A stretch of 64,000 bases of DNA from Mercurialis annua (GCF_937616625.2 NC_065577.1:26177501-26241500); one strand, 5' to 3'. Positions 24,450 to 35,924 are shown, numbered from the stretch's first letter. Notes: generated from the sequence alone by a model not told the origin. Numbers and translations are program-made.

Positions 24450-24800
24450 ATATGCACAAATGAGGGTAAAAATGGCAGAATGTAATATGACTTATTCTAT
24501 GTATGCATGTATGCAATTTTTAGCTCTAACTGCTCTCTAGTTTCTTGCAGTATTGCATGGACAATTTGGGCCGTAAGTTGCAGCGAGCAGAGCTGGCTCT
24601 TGCTGATAGTGGAGCTGATATTCCCCTTGGATTTCCTAGCAGTAGCTGATGTGACTTCCGTGTCGGCGGTCGTAGACTTGGAGCTCGTGCTGGTGGTGGA
24701 GACCCTGCTTCTTCTTCTAACAGTGTGTAAGTTGGGCACGACGATGACGCTGGAAATTCTGAGACCCTTGTGAAGGACTAGGATTCTGACAGGTAAGATT
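24450..24800 (+). pseudogene. tandem second copy of the PMD gene's last intron and exon
   Basis: The intron (ATGAGG|GTAAAA ... TTTCTTGCAG, ending 24550) and exon match 23529-23894: MDNLGRKLQRAELALADSGA, then IPLGFPSSS and a stop, with downstream fragments of the Gly/Arg tract and ...SETL. Here the donor GT is kept but the exon is broken by at least three stops, the reverse of the first copy's pattern. Confidence 0.55.
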
Positions 24801-24984
24801 TTGTCCTTTGTAGTGCTTTCTTGTATGTCACTACATTGTTACCCACGCGCGTATACTTTTCTTGTTGAACTTCAATATTGCTTCGCATTCTGGACGTCTT
24901 GTTTAAGTTTCTGCTTTCCAAAATGTGATCTGATTCTTCATCTTCTGCTAGAATACACCTGACCTATATTGCTGTTTTTAGAAG

Positions 24985-25290
24985 CCTGTAACCCCGTGAT
25001 GATCGAATTGTAGGAAGCCTTGGTCCCGAGATGTTTCCATGATTGGGAAACTGTAGTCCTGTGACAATTGAATTGTGGGAAACCTTAGTCCCGAGATGTT
25101 GCCATAATTGGGAGCCTGTAGTCCTGTAAGTGTTTGAATTGTGGGAGGCCTTAGTCCCGAGATGTTACCACAGTTGGGAGCCGGTAGTCCCGTTACAATT
25201 GAATTATGGGAAGCCTTAGTTCTGAGATGTTGCCATAATTGACAGCTCGTAGTTCTGTAAGTGTTTGAGTCGTGGGAGGCCTTAGTCCCA
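24985..25290. repeat. minisatellite, about 60-bp unit
   Basis: Five units of 'gggaggccttagtcccgaga', 'tgttgccataattggg' and 'agcctgtagtcctg' with drift. Confidence 0.88.
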
Positions 25291-26250
25291 TGATTGATGC
25301 CCCCTGTTGTCTAGTAGCAGAGGTTTTTTGACTTTCATAGTTAGGAGTCTGATGCCCCCTGCTATCCGGATTTCCATCTCATGATAATAGAGGCATCGCA
25401 CCTATGTTTAGATATTCCCGTCTTGATTTTTGGAGTAGAGGCCTGACGCCTGTCTTGGGTACTTAGTGATTTGGAGCCGGTTTTGAGGTCTTTGATGTCC
25501 CATGCTATCCGGATATTTTTTGTAGGACTGTAGAGGCATGGTGCTTTTAGTTGAGTAGAAGGCCTAAAACCTGTGACGACGGTTTTGACGCCCCTGGCTA
25601 TCTGGATTTCCGCCCTAGGATAGTATTGGCATGGCGCCTATTTAGAGTTGTAAATGCTTGTAACCCATGGTTCTTGAGGATCTTGTTGGAGCAATGGGGT
25701 TAATCCCCCTACCATTTGGGATGAGGGTTTTGATGCCCCCTGTCATCTGGGATTTCGTCTCAGGATAGCAATGGCATGTCTATTCTAACTATACAAGAGG
25801 CCGATTGAGAGAACTCTAACGTTCGTTGTCATCCGGATTTCCTTCTCCGGATAGTAGAGGCATGTTGCATCTTTTGGCCTTTTTGAAAATATTGAGACTT
25901 TGGAGTCTACTTTGAGGGTTTTCCGCTAACCTGATGTTTATCGTAGGACGGTAGAGGCATTGTGCTTAACTTGATAGAAGGCTTGAAAACTGTAACGAGC
26001 GTTTTGATGCCCCCTACCATCCGGTTTTCCATTTCAGGATAGTAGTGGCATAATGCTTGTTCCGGGTTGTAGAGGCTTGTAGCATGTGTTTTTTTAGGCG
26101 TATCTTTCTTGTGGAGGCTTCTGGGCCTGTACTGATTTTGTAGGAGGTCGGAGGCTTGTGCTTGATTCTCTAAAAGGCCAGAAGCCTGTTGTGGGGACTC
26201 CGATGATCCTTTTGCTTTCCAGATTTCTATCTATGGATAGTGGCGGCATG
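25291..26250. repeat. degenerate long tandem repeat, about 200-260-bp units
   Basis: Blocks 'gatgccccctgctatccgga' and 'atagtagaggcatggtgc' recur about five times. Related 'ccccat' / 'cctagaaaccacaggcgc' repeats in element M (63760-63946, reverse orientation) show the array type is shared. Confidence 0.7.
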
Positions 26251-26329
26251 GTGCTTATTTTGCTGTACTTTTAGAGTGGTGGGGACTTTAAGTCTCCAAA
26301 TCTGGATTGAAATAGTTCTTCTGCTCTCT

Positions 26330-26530
26330 ACTGTCTGGGTAACGAAGTCTTCTGCCTCCTTACTGTCTAGCTGAGGAAGTCTTTTGCACCCTGCTGTCTG
26401 GCTGAGGAAGTCTTCCGTCTTCTACGTTTTGGCTGAGGAGGTCTTTGGTCCCCTGCTGTCTAGCTAGGGAAGTCTTCTGCACCCTGCTGTTTGGCTGAAG
26501 AAGGCACCCTACTGTTTGTTAATGAAGGAG
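26330..26530. repeat. minisatellite, about 38-bp unit
   Basis: Five or six units of 'ctgctgtctggctgaggaag' plus 'tcttctgcaccc'. Confidence 0.88.
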
Positions 26531-26614
26531 TTTGATGCCCCATGTTATCTAGATTCTTTTAAAATGGAGGCTTGTTCCCATCGAGTGTTTGGTACACTCT
26601 GATTATGGAGATTT

Positions 26615-26800
26615 ATGAGCCTGTTCGGGGCGTTAAAATTTGCAAAAACTGGCCTCATATTTCATTTTTCTGTGCTTGTCGATTCTGGACTCGGTATTTT
26701 AGGCCTAGACAGGGCGTCCAAATTTGCAAAAATTGGCCCCATCTTTCATTCTTCCCGAGCTTATCTATTGTACACTCGATATTGTCCCCTCATTGAAGCA
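26615..26800. repeat. two-unit direct repeat, about 80 bp
   Basis: The 'aaatttgcaaaaactggcc' block occurs at about 26637 and 26716, each followed by 'catcttt/atttcatttct' and a 'cttgtcgattct'-like end. Confidence 0.75.
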
Positions 26801-28260
26801 TTCAATTTTCTGGTGGGGGACTAGATGGTTCAGTGAAGAGTCTTGCTCTTGTCTTGCTCATTCTAGACTCTGTAGTTCGGCCTTAGACAGATCATTTCCA
26901 TGATAGTTTATGCGTATTCGACTATTAACAGTGCTTTTGGAAAAACATATTGGAAAACCATATTGTTTGAATAGTTTACAATTTCCGATGTTCCTATCAG
27001 CAGTTATAGATAGCTGAAGCATTTTCTGCTTTTGAACTCTATGATGCTCAATTTGGTTGCTCTTGGTGACTGAAACCCATATCGTTCTGTTTTGATTTTC
27101 CTAGATGTCGGGAACACTTTGTCCCGTGAAATCTCATGGTGGTCTTGATTCCCCCAGATTCTGCGCTGTGAATTTTTTAGCTTTGCATTTTGCAAAAATT
27201 GGTTATGCTTTCCGTTAGCCTTCCATTCCAAACTCTTATTTGCTCCCTCATTGGAGATTTTTGTCATTCTGATGATAAGATTAGATGTTCCAACAAAGAG
27301 TTCAGTTACTCTATTCATCTGCTTTGATTATGTGGCTTAGATCTGTAGGACTCGTTTGTTTTCTGTTTTGACAGTATAAGGGCATTTCAACAATTACACG
27401 GCACTATTGGGAAAAGATGCGTAAGACAATTTTTGAATAATATTACTATTATATTTTTTGTTCCATTCTTTCAAAGATTTTTCTTTTATAATTTATGGTC
27501 ATTTGTTTGTTCTTTCTAGGTATATGTGCTGGCCAATAAGCAATGTGCATGAGTGATAGAAGATCTGTATTACTAGCTCATCGTATATCCGGTATAATTA
27601 AGACAATTTCTGTTTCAAGCGATCATACCCTTGTCGTCAACTAATCCTTTTGGATTTTGAAAATTGACTATTTCACTGTGAGTGTTTTACACGATCGTAA
27701 TCGATAATCCCGAGGAGGACTTCTAGTGAACTGCTCCTCTCACTACTTAAACCATCCCGCTCCAAGATAGGTTACTGGGCTGTTGTTGGGCGGTGGACTT
27801 CATTGTTGGTATCCTGGCCGGGCTAGACGGTCCGTTTTGACGTGTTCGTAAAACTTCGTAAAACTTTTATGGCCAAACTGGATTCATATTTTTAGCAAGT
27901 AGGCCGAAACCCACTAGCAAGCTGTTGTCCTTTTTGAGACAAACTGGATTGATTCACATTATTAAGGGGTAGAACCTATTAAAACATAATTATCTCTGGG
28001 AATCAATTTCATCGTTTCACTTATATCGGTTAAATGAGCTGGTTATATACAGCTCGATTCTATCACTCATGCACGTATGGCGATTGATAATAACATGCCC
28101 ATTAGGCAAGACATCGAATAAATGAGCAAAATATATTTCATCATTTACTCTAGAGTTTTAATCAAATGAATAGTTCAAAAATAATCAAATGCAGGAAGTA
28201 CAATAGAAATGAAAAGGCATTGTAAAATATTCGGGAAAACAGAACTCTTAGAGCCTGAGA
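26801..28260 (-). other. interior of L shared with element M
   Basis: 27360-28120 is the reverse complement of M 62490-63220: for example 'cgggacggtttaag' and 'gcctgctagtgggtttt' of M appear here inverted. No open frame with a recognisable motif. Synteny with M shows this block follows the protease region in M and that L is deleted for gag-protease. Confidence 0.65.
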
Positions 28261-28419
28261 CTTGGGATGAGTCCTTGTATCCATCTTGCTGGAGATGCGT
28301 TCGATCAGGGCGCTAATTCTTCTTGCTTCTGACGCTTGTTCTTTTCATAAGGTCGACGTATAAGACTAACTCTATAGTAGAGCTTTCCCGAAAATTTTGC
28401 TGCTTTATTTATCTTTTGA

Positions 28420-28870
28420 AAGTGGTTGGAACCCTCTGCTGCTCCATTCGATTTATCTGAAAATCTAGGACCTGTGTTCTTCCGCTTGGAAAATCCAGAT
28501 AGGGGATCCATGTTGTCCTCTCTAGTTCTCATGGGTAGACTAGACCCTTGCCGTCTCGCTTGGCTATTCATGGTTACTAAAACTTCCATTGTTCCATTCG
28601 GTTGTTCTAGAAAGCTGGAACCTCTATTTTTTTATTTGGTTGATAGATGGGATCCATGTTGTCCCTTTCGGTTATTCTAGGAAAATCAAATCATGCCATT
28701 CCATTTGGCTGTACTGAAACTGTTGGTGCTCCATTTGATTGCTCTGGAGGATTGAGACCCCCGTCGTCTTGTTTGGATGAAACCCTCACCGTTGGACTTG
28801 GCTGTTTTGGGTTACAGAAATTTTTTATGTTACATTCGTTCTCTAGAAAGCAGAATTTTATGTTTGTTTG
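28420..28870. repeat. degenerate tandem repeat in L
   Basis: 'ctccattcgattt/ttgttct', 'gaaaatc' and 'gggatccatgttgtcc' recur at about 28440, 28590 and 28700. It occupies the place where M has gag. Confidence 0.65.
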
Positions 28871-28934
28871 ATCTGAATCTTCAGTGGATGAGGATTAGTT
28901 GTTTAACTGTCTGCTAATATGTTTGGGCTTTTGT

Positions 28935-29210
28935 ACTGCTAATGCTGGAGTCGTAGAAGACCTTCTTTTATGATCCTTTGGTTGTCTGGATTGCTAATGC
29001 TGAAGTCGTAGGAGAACCCTTTTCTGGTTCTTTAGTTGTCTGGGTCGCTAATGCTGAAGTTGTAGGAGAACCTTTTTCTGATCCGTCGGCTGTTTGGATT
29101 GCTGATGCTGAATTCGTAGGAGACTTCAGCTGTTTGGGTCGCCAATGTATGAGTCGTGGTAGGACCGTTCTCTGGTTTTTAGCTGCCTGGGTCGCCGATG
29201 TAGGACTCTA
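28935..29210. repeat. minisatellite, about 63-bp unit
   Basis: Four units of 'gctaatgctgaagtcgtagg' with 'ttggttgtctgg'. The open frame through it (VWIANAEVVGEPFS repeats) is repeat-derived. Confidence 0.88.
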
Positions 29211-29399
29211 ACTTATTTGTTGGGCTGGTTGCTTGACGTTCTGGATGTTGGCTTGGTACCGGATAGAGCAGTTAGGAGCATGGCTGCAAGACAAGGGGTT
29301 AGTGCATGATGCGTGTATATTGCTGCATCCACAAGGGGTTAGTATGATGTTTTGTGTTCAAGATGCATAATGCGTAATATGCAGATGATATGCAAGGGT

Positions 29400-29785
29400 T
29401 ATATTTAACACATAGAACGTAGCAGTTTAGTTAATAGAACAATTCGATATCACAGAGACATGTTGTTCCTTCCAACCTTATTTCTCCCACACACGTGTTC
29501 TGGGCGAGGTTTGATTCCTAGGATTTTTTGTCTTGATCCTCAAATCGTAATACAAGAGTCGACGTATACTTGCAAACTCTCTTCTAGCAGTTCTAAGGCA
29601 GATAAACGACATTTGTTAATGCAATGACTCTTTCATCTCTTTCTGGAAGGAGTTGAAACATGTAGGGTGGACGTAGAAGTCCGTTTTGAAATTTGGAATT
29701 TTATTTAACCTTGCGGCTGTATCTAGTGAAAAGAGTTTTCACTAGACTTGTTATTGGAGGTTTGATTAAGAAAAGGAGTTTTACT
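29400..29785 (-). other. distal part of the untranslated leader of L
   Basis: Reverse complement of M 58680-58990 ('gaacaacatgtctacgtgat', 'cacgtgtg..gaagaaataagg'). Confidence 0.7.
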
Positions 29786-30242
29786 TCATCACGTACTGCT
29801 CGAGTCCAGAAATGCAATCGCACGGTTTTGATTACACGTTTATCTAAAGGTTTTAAAATACTTGTGAAAATAGATTGAAACCTTTTACATTTTCAAAACG
29901 CGAAAAGTTTTTACTGTTTTTCCTAGGCTTGCTACGGGTTTCGGAAAAACCATTCCCATTCCCTAGCGCCTGTCTCAACGCGAGTTTCTGAGTGGAAATC
30001 GGGTCGTGACACTTAAACTCAAATTTCCAAATAATCGTCGTGCTTAACTTTCGGAAATCCTTTTCCGATTAGTCCTTATTTATTATTAATAATAATAATT
30101 CCGATTTTGAATTATTATTATTTCTCGACCTATCTTTAATAATTCTCATGTCGGTGTCCATTTCTAGACCTACTTGGTTCTAATTACGAAAATTTAGGAC
30201 TCGTGGCGTCATTTTCTTATTTAAAAATTTTGGGGTTATTAC
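29786..30242. repeat. chimeric LTR insert in the leader of L
   Basis: Two pieces of 'TGTCACGACC'-family LTR. The left piece ends in plus orientation with 'gctacgggtttcgg', 'agcgcc' and GGGTCGTGACA (30010). The right piece (30011-30242) is in minus orientation and matches 44515-44756 of LTR F, ending GGGGTTATTACA. The leader match to M breaks at 29785 and resumes at 30243. Confidence 0.65.
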
Positions 30243-30838
30243 ATCGAATCTGATTCTTTTAGTCCTGTCCTAAAAGGATATTTTGAATAGACTGGTTTTT
30301 AAACTGGAAAATTTATTAGGCCGGACTTAAGAATGAAACTCAAAAAGTAGTTTTTTGAAAACTTGGACTTGGAATCATTACATTGACAGCATGTCTCAAA
30401 TACAAACATTATGTTGGGTAATATCCTAGAGGGTAGTGTCTAGGCTGGAATGCATGTGGGCTTAGTCGATGGATTTTGGTAGTAACTGGTTTAAAGCTCC
30501 CACATACTGATATACCTTTGATATGTCTCCTCAATCACGAGTACAAACGACCGAGATTTTGGGCTGTGAGTAATGCTACTCCGCATAAGATGCTCCAGTC
30601 ATGGGAATGCAATGCAATAACATGAGATCGGCTTTGAACATCGGGGCTGGATAGGGATCCTAAAGAGAAGGTGAGAAGAGAATATTCTAATGCAATACAA
30701 CAGGTGCAAGTATGTCCGGAAAATAAAGCCGGTGATTGATAAGACGCAAGCCATGCGGTTTAGGTCCATGGAAATTGTTTCTGAAAGCAATTCTAAAACG
30801 TTTTTATGTTTAATATTTTCAAAAACAGTTGTTTTTAA
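30243..30838 (-). other. proximal leader of L
   Basis: Reverse complement of M 58070-58665, adjacent to the primer site; no coding. Confidence 0.75.
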
Positions 30839-30856
30839 TCCCCAGTGGAGTCACGA
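30839..30856 (-). promoter_or_regulatory. primer-binding site of L
   Basis: Minus strand TCGTGACTCCACTGGGGA, two mismatches from TGGCGACTCCACTGGGGA. This is the site type I associate with Tat/Ogre elements (recalled as tRNA-Arg), one base from the LTR. Confidence 0.8.
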
Positions 30857-30857
30857 C

Positions 30858-33301
30858 TATGCGCGGAGCGGATTTCGGGAGCCGCTTACCCATGTCTTAT
30901 GGCTGACTTCTCGATAAAGAAGTGATTTGAAAAATGGAGCCGCCACCTAGTTCAACTAGGAAATGCCTTTTAACCAACTAAGTGACCTTACTCGCTTATT
31001 GGTAAGATTACCGTGCATCGGACAAAAGACTAGGGTTCGTGGACCTCCCCGAGACTGTTGTGCTTGGCTTATCTATTACCAGCTTTATTTACTGGACAAA
31101 TTTGTTTTATTCTCATCTCAACAGTATAAGTAGTTCATGGGACATGAAAGCTATAAATAAACATGTATGAAAGTGGTATACACGTTTGACGCGCATATGA
31201 CTTGATCTGGACTAGCATTTTAGGCAAGTAGCAGGTACTCCTAAATATACACCTAACCTTAGAGGTTTCTAGCAAATAGCATAAGTCTAGCTGGTTTGGA
31301 TATTTTACACGCGCAAAGCCTAAACCAGATGTAAACATTTGATTGATTGATTTTATTAGGTGATCTTAAAAAACCTATACATCCATTACTACTTTTTTGT
31401 GGTAGTCCTAAGATGTCTAAGTGACTGGCTAGAATTGCATTATTTGGCTAATTTATGTGATTAGACCTTTAACCGATTAATATTGATGTGCTTTTTGGAA
31501 AGCGATAAACAATGCTGGCATGCTTAGGGGAAATTTCATATACTTATAAGGTTAGGGATACTTTTTAACCTCGTTGACCTTTGAGTGTCGAACACTCGCG
31601 TGGATTTTGACCATAGGTGTGGTCGGAACAGGCTCTCGGTCAGATTGTGAGAGTTGTGCATCTTGTCGATCCGCTTATACTAGTGTGATCCAGGGTCGAT
31701 TCCGAGTTTGGGTTAACCCACAATCGGCTCTAGAAGTTGCTATTTTGCTAGGCCTCGGGCCCTGTTTATACACTATATTACATTATTGGACTTTTTAGTC
31801 CGTTTTACATCAAGTCTCACGCGATACATTACATGATATTAAACTAAATTGAATAATCTACATCAGGGTTCAAATCGGGCATGATTCTGAGACACAAAAC
31901 GCGTCTAGAAGTCTGGATCGAAGTTTTAAAGATATGGGAGTCTGGTTCTAGGAATCTAAGGATGAAAAACAGTGCGCCAATTTAAGTTGCTGGCGCCGAA
32001 AGGTTATTGTGGCGACGGCACCACTATATTCTATTGGCGCCATCACTTTCAGTGGCGGCGACGGCAGTTCGTTGCCAAGTTTAGTAGCTCGTTTTGTTTT
32101 GCTTAATTCGCACTCATTTCAACTCGGTTTTTCATGAAAAAGTAGTCAAAACCGTATAAAATCGAACAAGGAATTTAAGTATGGCATTTAAAGAGTGTTT
32201 AGAGCTGATCTAAATCTCAAAAATAATTAATTACAGAAACTTCGAAATAGCTTTTTTCATGGCAAACAAGCATAAAAACACACTATATATGCATCTTAAA
32301 GCTCTAATTAACTGGGTTTCTTATTTTGAGTATATAAAATATATTAAATTAGTTATTAACATGCTTATTCTTTGATTTCATGACAATTTTGATAAAACTT
32401 CAAATTTATGTAATATGACAACTTTGATGGCAAAATAACAAACAAACTAAGCATTCATCCTAATTTAATCATTGCATATAGAAATCAAAGGAACAAAATA
32501 AAGGGTCCTCGGAATTACCGGTCCGAGTCCTTGGCTCGTTTTCTGGTGAAGTGGTTGCGGAATCCAGCTTCGAATTTGATGATAGTGCTTCATACTTGGA
32601 GAATTAACACGTATTAGTATTTTAGGACTGGAAATCAGTGCGATTTTGTGTGTGTGTGGTGTGTGAATTTTGGTTATCGCTAGTCTAGGGCGTAGTGGAA
32701 TTTTGCTGTCTAATTTTGTAGGGTTTGTGTGCCATCCCTAGCCAGGATGGCTTAAGGTTGAATTTATAGTGGTCTATTAGGTATAATGTTAGGTTAAGTC
32801 CATTTACAGTTTCGTCCTGCTAGAATTTGATTAGGGATTGAAGAAGTGTTAAGTGATATGCTTTTAAGATTAGGATTAGGTTTTTAATTAATTATTTATA
32901 TTTTTCCTTTTAATTTTCGGATTTTGACTAGCTAGCTAATTAAAAAGGTGCTAAAAGTCTATTTTGGTGCTTAAAAGTGTCAAAAAGGCTATTAAGACCA
33001 TATAGGTTTGGATATGGTCAATTTCAGTCTGTAAAACTTGCAAATTGGCCCATAAACTTCTAAGACATTGCAATTAGTCAAATTTCAGGACTTAAACTAC
33101 AATCTCTTTGGATTTTTATGGGCTATTTACGGTTAATTGTGTTTTAATCCTCCAAATTTGCAGTTGTGCACAGATTACACCATGCTTGGATTCCAATAAG
33201 CAAATCGATAGCTCATCACCCGGACAGATTTCTCCGGAAATCATCATTGGACGCTTCATTCCCTTATCACTTTTTACCTGTACGGAAAATAGGTGTCTAC
33301 A
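30858..33301 (-). repeat. 5' LTR of element L
   Basis: Pairs with 18105-20547; ends GGTGTCTACA at 33301 followed by the TSD copy TACGT. Its GGCGCC dyads (for example 31992-31997) are partly mutated. Confidence 0.92.
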
Positions 33302-33306
33302 TACGT

Positions 33307-33542
33307 GATCATGGTGGAGCTAGTACGTATGTAGATACGGAATCTAGAAGCTCACCAATATAGTATCGATTACTCAATGACTAGTATATGTATGTATTTT
33401 ATATATGCTTTTGTTTGTTTTGTTGTCTTGAGTACGCATGTTTGAAAGAAAAGGTTTTATCGGTTTTAGGCTTGCTACGGGTTTCGGAGCAACCACTCCT
33501 ACTCCTTAGCGCCAGTTGCGATTCAAAAATCGGATCGTGACA
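33307..33542 (+). repeat. 3' LTR of element P, last part
   Basis: Resumes after L and ends TCGGATCGTGACA, the inverted form of the family's TGTCACGACC end, with the 'gctacgggtttcggagc' block at 33474. Confidence 0.85.
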
Positions 33543-33547
33543 GCACT

Positions 33548-33780
33548 ATACTTGTTACTCTTTAGTTTTCATTTCCAAATATTGTGACCTTATACTTCAT
33601 ATACATTCTTTATACATATACTTATTCCTTAATATCGATCTGAATGACCTAATCGTAAAGCATGCTACTAGAATTTCCAACTTCTTAACACACTCCACAA
33701 CATATACAATCAATCTCTTAACTTGAGTAATCATACATTTCACACCATACATATCTATATGTAACATGCGTCCATAGCCG

Positions 33781-33781
<1 letters not shown>
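33548..33781 (-). other. probable continuation of the decayed interior of D
   Basis: Same pyrimidine-rich character as 12291-14848; no gene. Confidence 0.35.

Positions 33782-33846
<65 letters not shown>
33782..33846. repeat. (TA)n microsatellite
   Basis: 65 bp of uninterrupted TA. A minus-strand frame encoding poly-Ile-Tyr through it is an artefact. Confidence 0.97.
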
Positions 33847-33848
<2 letters not shown>

Positions 33849-33851
33849 TAT

Positions 33852-35049
33852 TGTTGGGTTTTTAGGTTTATAACGCATAGGAATTTTACATATTTTATTT
33901 AAAATCCAAAACAAGATCCATGATATTCAAAAAGACAAACAAATTGCATAATTAAAACCTACTGAAATGTCGAATTCAAACAGAAATGTAGGAAGACAGG
34001 AGGTGGTTTACTTTGGTGATACCTTTCCTTGGATCAGAAACGCCTCCAAAAGAATGCGTTCTCTACAAGTATCCATACGAACACACCTTTTCCAAACGAG
34101 TGCTTGTGTGCTAGCACCATTACTTCACAAAGCAATTACGAATTATTTAGTAATTATGTCTTGTGTTTATTTCAAAAAACATATATCTAAAACCCTAGCC
34201 TTAAGAGTGTATTTATAAGAAAATAACACATTTAGGGTTTACTCAAAAAACATATTTTGTAATCAAATTCAAACAATACGTCTTTGATAAATCTTTTGAG
34301 TTTATGTTTATCAAAAACTCCTTTCTTGATAATTACACACATATATATATATTAATTATTAAAATTACCTTAAAAATAATTTCTTAAGGATAACACTTAT
34401 CCTTGAATTCGAAATTATATATATATATATATATATATGCTATTATATATATTACGAATTATATATATATAATAATTTATTAATCACTTTATTGGACTTG
34501 TACATCTCATAACTGTTTTGGGCATGTTCTTAGTGTGCGACCCTATAGGTTCATATAGCGTTGGTAGTGGGCTAAAATTCTCTATTTTGTCCCACAAGTT
34601 GTAAGTGGCCTCTAGCAAGACATTATGATTACCCAAGCCATATGGATATCGATTATCCGATTTAACCTTATAATAATATTTTAATCCCTATATCTCGCGA
34701 TATCTAAATTGAATATAAGGCATATAGTATTGTCATCCTTATAATAATAAATCAGTAGTTTCCTAATTCCAAGTAGACAGAAAATGATAACTCTTTATTA
34801 ATTCATTTAGCATGGCCATGTATTTCCTTCATTCTATCTTTTCAAGGGGCCCATAGATATCTTACTCAAATAATTGAGGGACAAATTTCTTCTCAGTCAC
34901 TCACATTTATCATATAGTTACTTTCATATCCAACGACAATCTATTTCATTATCCTATTAAAGATAATGTAAGACTGTATCAAAATGGGAAATAGCTATGT
35001 AAAAATCCATGGTGATTTTAAGGTCAAAAGATTACTTTAATATTATTAT
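33852..35049 (-). repeat. 3' LTR of copia element R, distal part (continues 44762-45087)
   Basis: Begins TGTTGGG on the plus strand (LTR end CCCAACA on minus). About 150 bp (33900-34050) match 51840-51986 at R's 5' side at roughly 90%. It is interrupted at 35049 by LTR F; the five bases ATTAT (35045-35049) nearly match CTTAT after F. Confidence 0.75.
34416..34438. repeat. (AT)n microsatellite
   Basis: Short run inside the copia LTR. Confidence 0.9.
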
Positions 35050-35892
35050 TGTCACGACCCAAAATCTTGGATCGAGACCGGCGCTAGGGAATGGGAGTGT
35101 TAGCTCCGAAACCCGTAGCAAATCTAAAAACCATTATAAATTTTTTCACAATATAACACTTAAACATTTTTATCCAAACAACCTCGACAGTACAACTACT
35201 GTTGAATCACACATCGAGGTCAAACCTATAAGAAACATAGATATTTACCATTCAAAGTATAGACATTTCAAACAGTATAATGGTATACAAACAAATAATA
35301 CCAGAGCACGCTAAGCTTATAGACCAAGTCTATTTAACATAAAAAAATACAGTTCCAATACTAGTACTACTGCGGTGCTAGAATAAAAACATTATTTTAC
35401 ATATACTTTTCAAAATTAGACTTCCGGAACAAGATATGGAAATCCACTCCAGCAAACGTCTATAAACTTGTAAAAATGTTTGGAAACAATAGGTCAGATA
35501 AATCTGAGTGAGTTCACATAGTTACTAATGAACATTAATAAAATAAATATCGCATTTCAGATACTGGATCCGAATGAAACCCTAATCCTCAATCCACATA
35601 TATCAAAACATGACATAAATCCACAATATATAGACAAGCGTACAATAAGTCTGGACCGTGCACATTGGACCGTTGTTTCAGACTTTCACTTGTTACAGTA
35701 TCTGGGCCGTGAACTACATTACCATCGCCTCAGATCTATTTCGGGTTCCGGGCCGTGAACTATGTTACCGTCGCCTCATATTTCCCCGTTAAGTTTAGGC
35801 CGTGAACTATGTTACTGTCACCTCAAACTTATATCACAATCATTCCTTACATCTATGATAATCATATACTTACTCTATATTTATTACTACCG

Positions 35893-35924
35893 GTGATCAC
35901 ACAGTCCTATTGACGTCCAATAGG
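35893..35924 (-). other. paired-dyad module, copy in LTR F
   Basis: GTGATCAC (35893-35900); perfect arms CCTATTG (35906-35912) / CAATAGG (35918-35924). Confidence 0.75.

Larger units (their letters stand above)
18105..33301 (-). mobile_element. element L: complete 15.2-kb Tat/Ogre-like LTR element, non-autonomous
   Basis: Two LTRs in the same orientation (18105-20547, 2,443 bp; 30858-33301, 2,444 bp) are flanked by a perfect 5-bp TSD TACGT (18100-18104, 33302-33306). A polypurine tract and a primer site abut the inner LTR edges, so the whole element is present and lies on the minus strand. The LTRs differ at many positions, so the insertion is old. Leader (30838 to about 29400) and downstream blocks (27360-28120) match element M, but the gag-protease region that M carries between them is replaced by about 1.2 kb of tandem repeats. 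No gag or pol is visible. Between those blocks and the 3' LTR lie minisatellites and an antisense multi-exon PMD gene. Movement would have needed proteins from another element. Confidence 0.9.

Noticed and set aside
24080..24739. Minus-strand frames in element L sense that could be gag remnants
   Set aside because: They overlap minisatellites and the reverse of the PMD last-exon copy; no gag or zinc-knuckle motif.
28978..29211. Plus-strand frame with repeated VWIANAEVVGEPFS
   Set aside because: Translation of a 63-bp minisatellite; no start context or homology.
33597..33914. Minus-strand frame of 105 codons
   Set aside because: Its core is a (TA)n run read as Ile-Tyr repeats.
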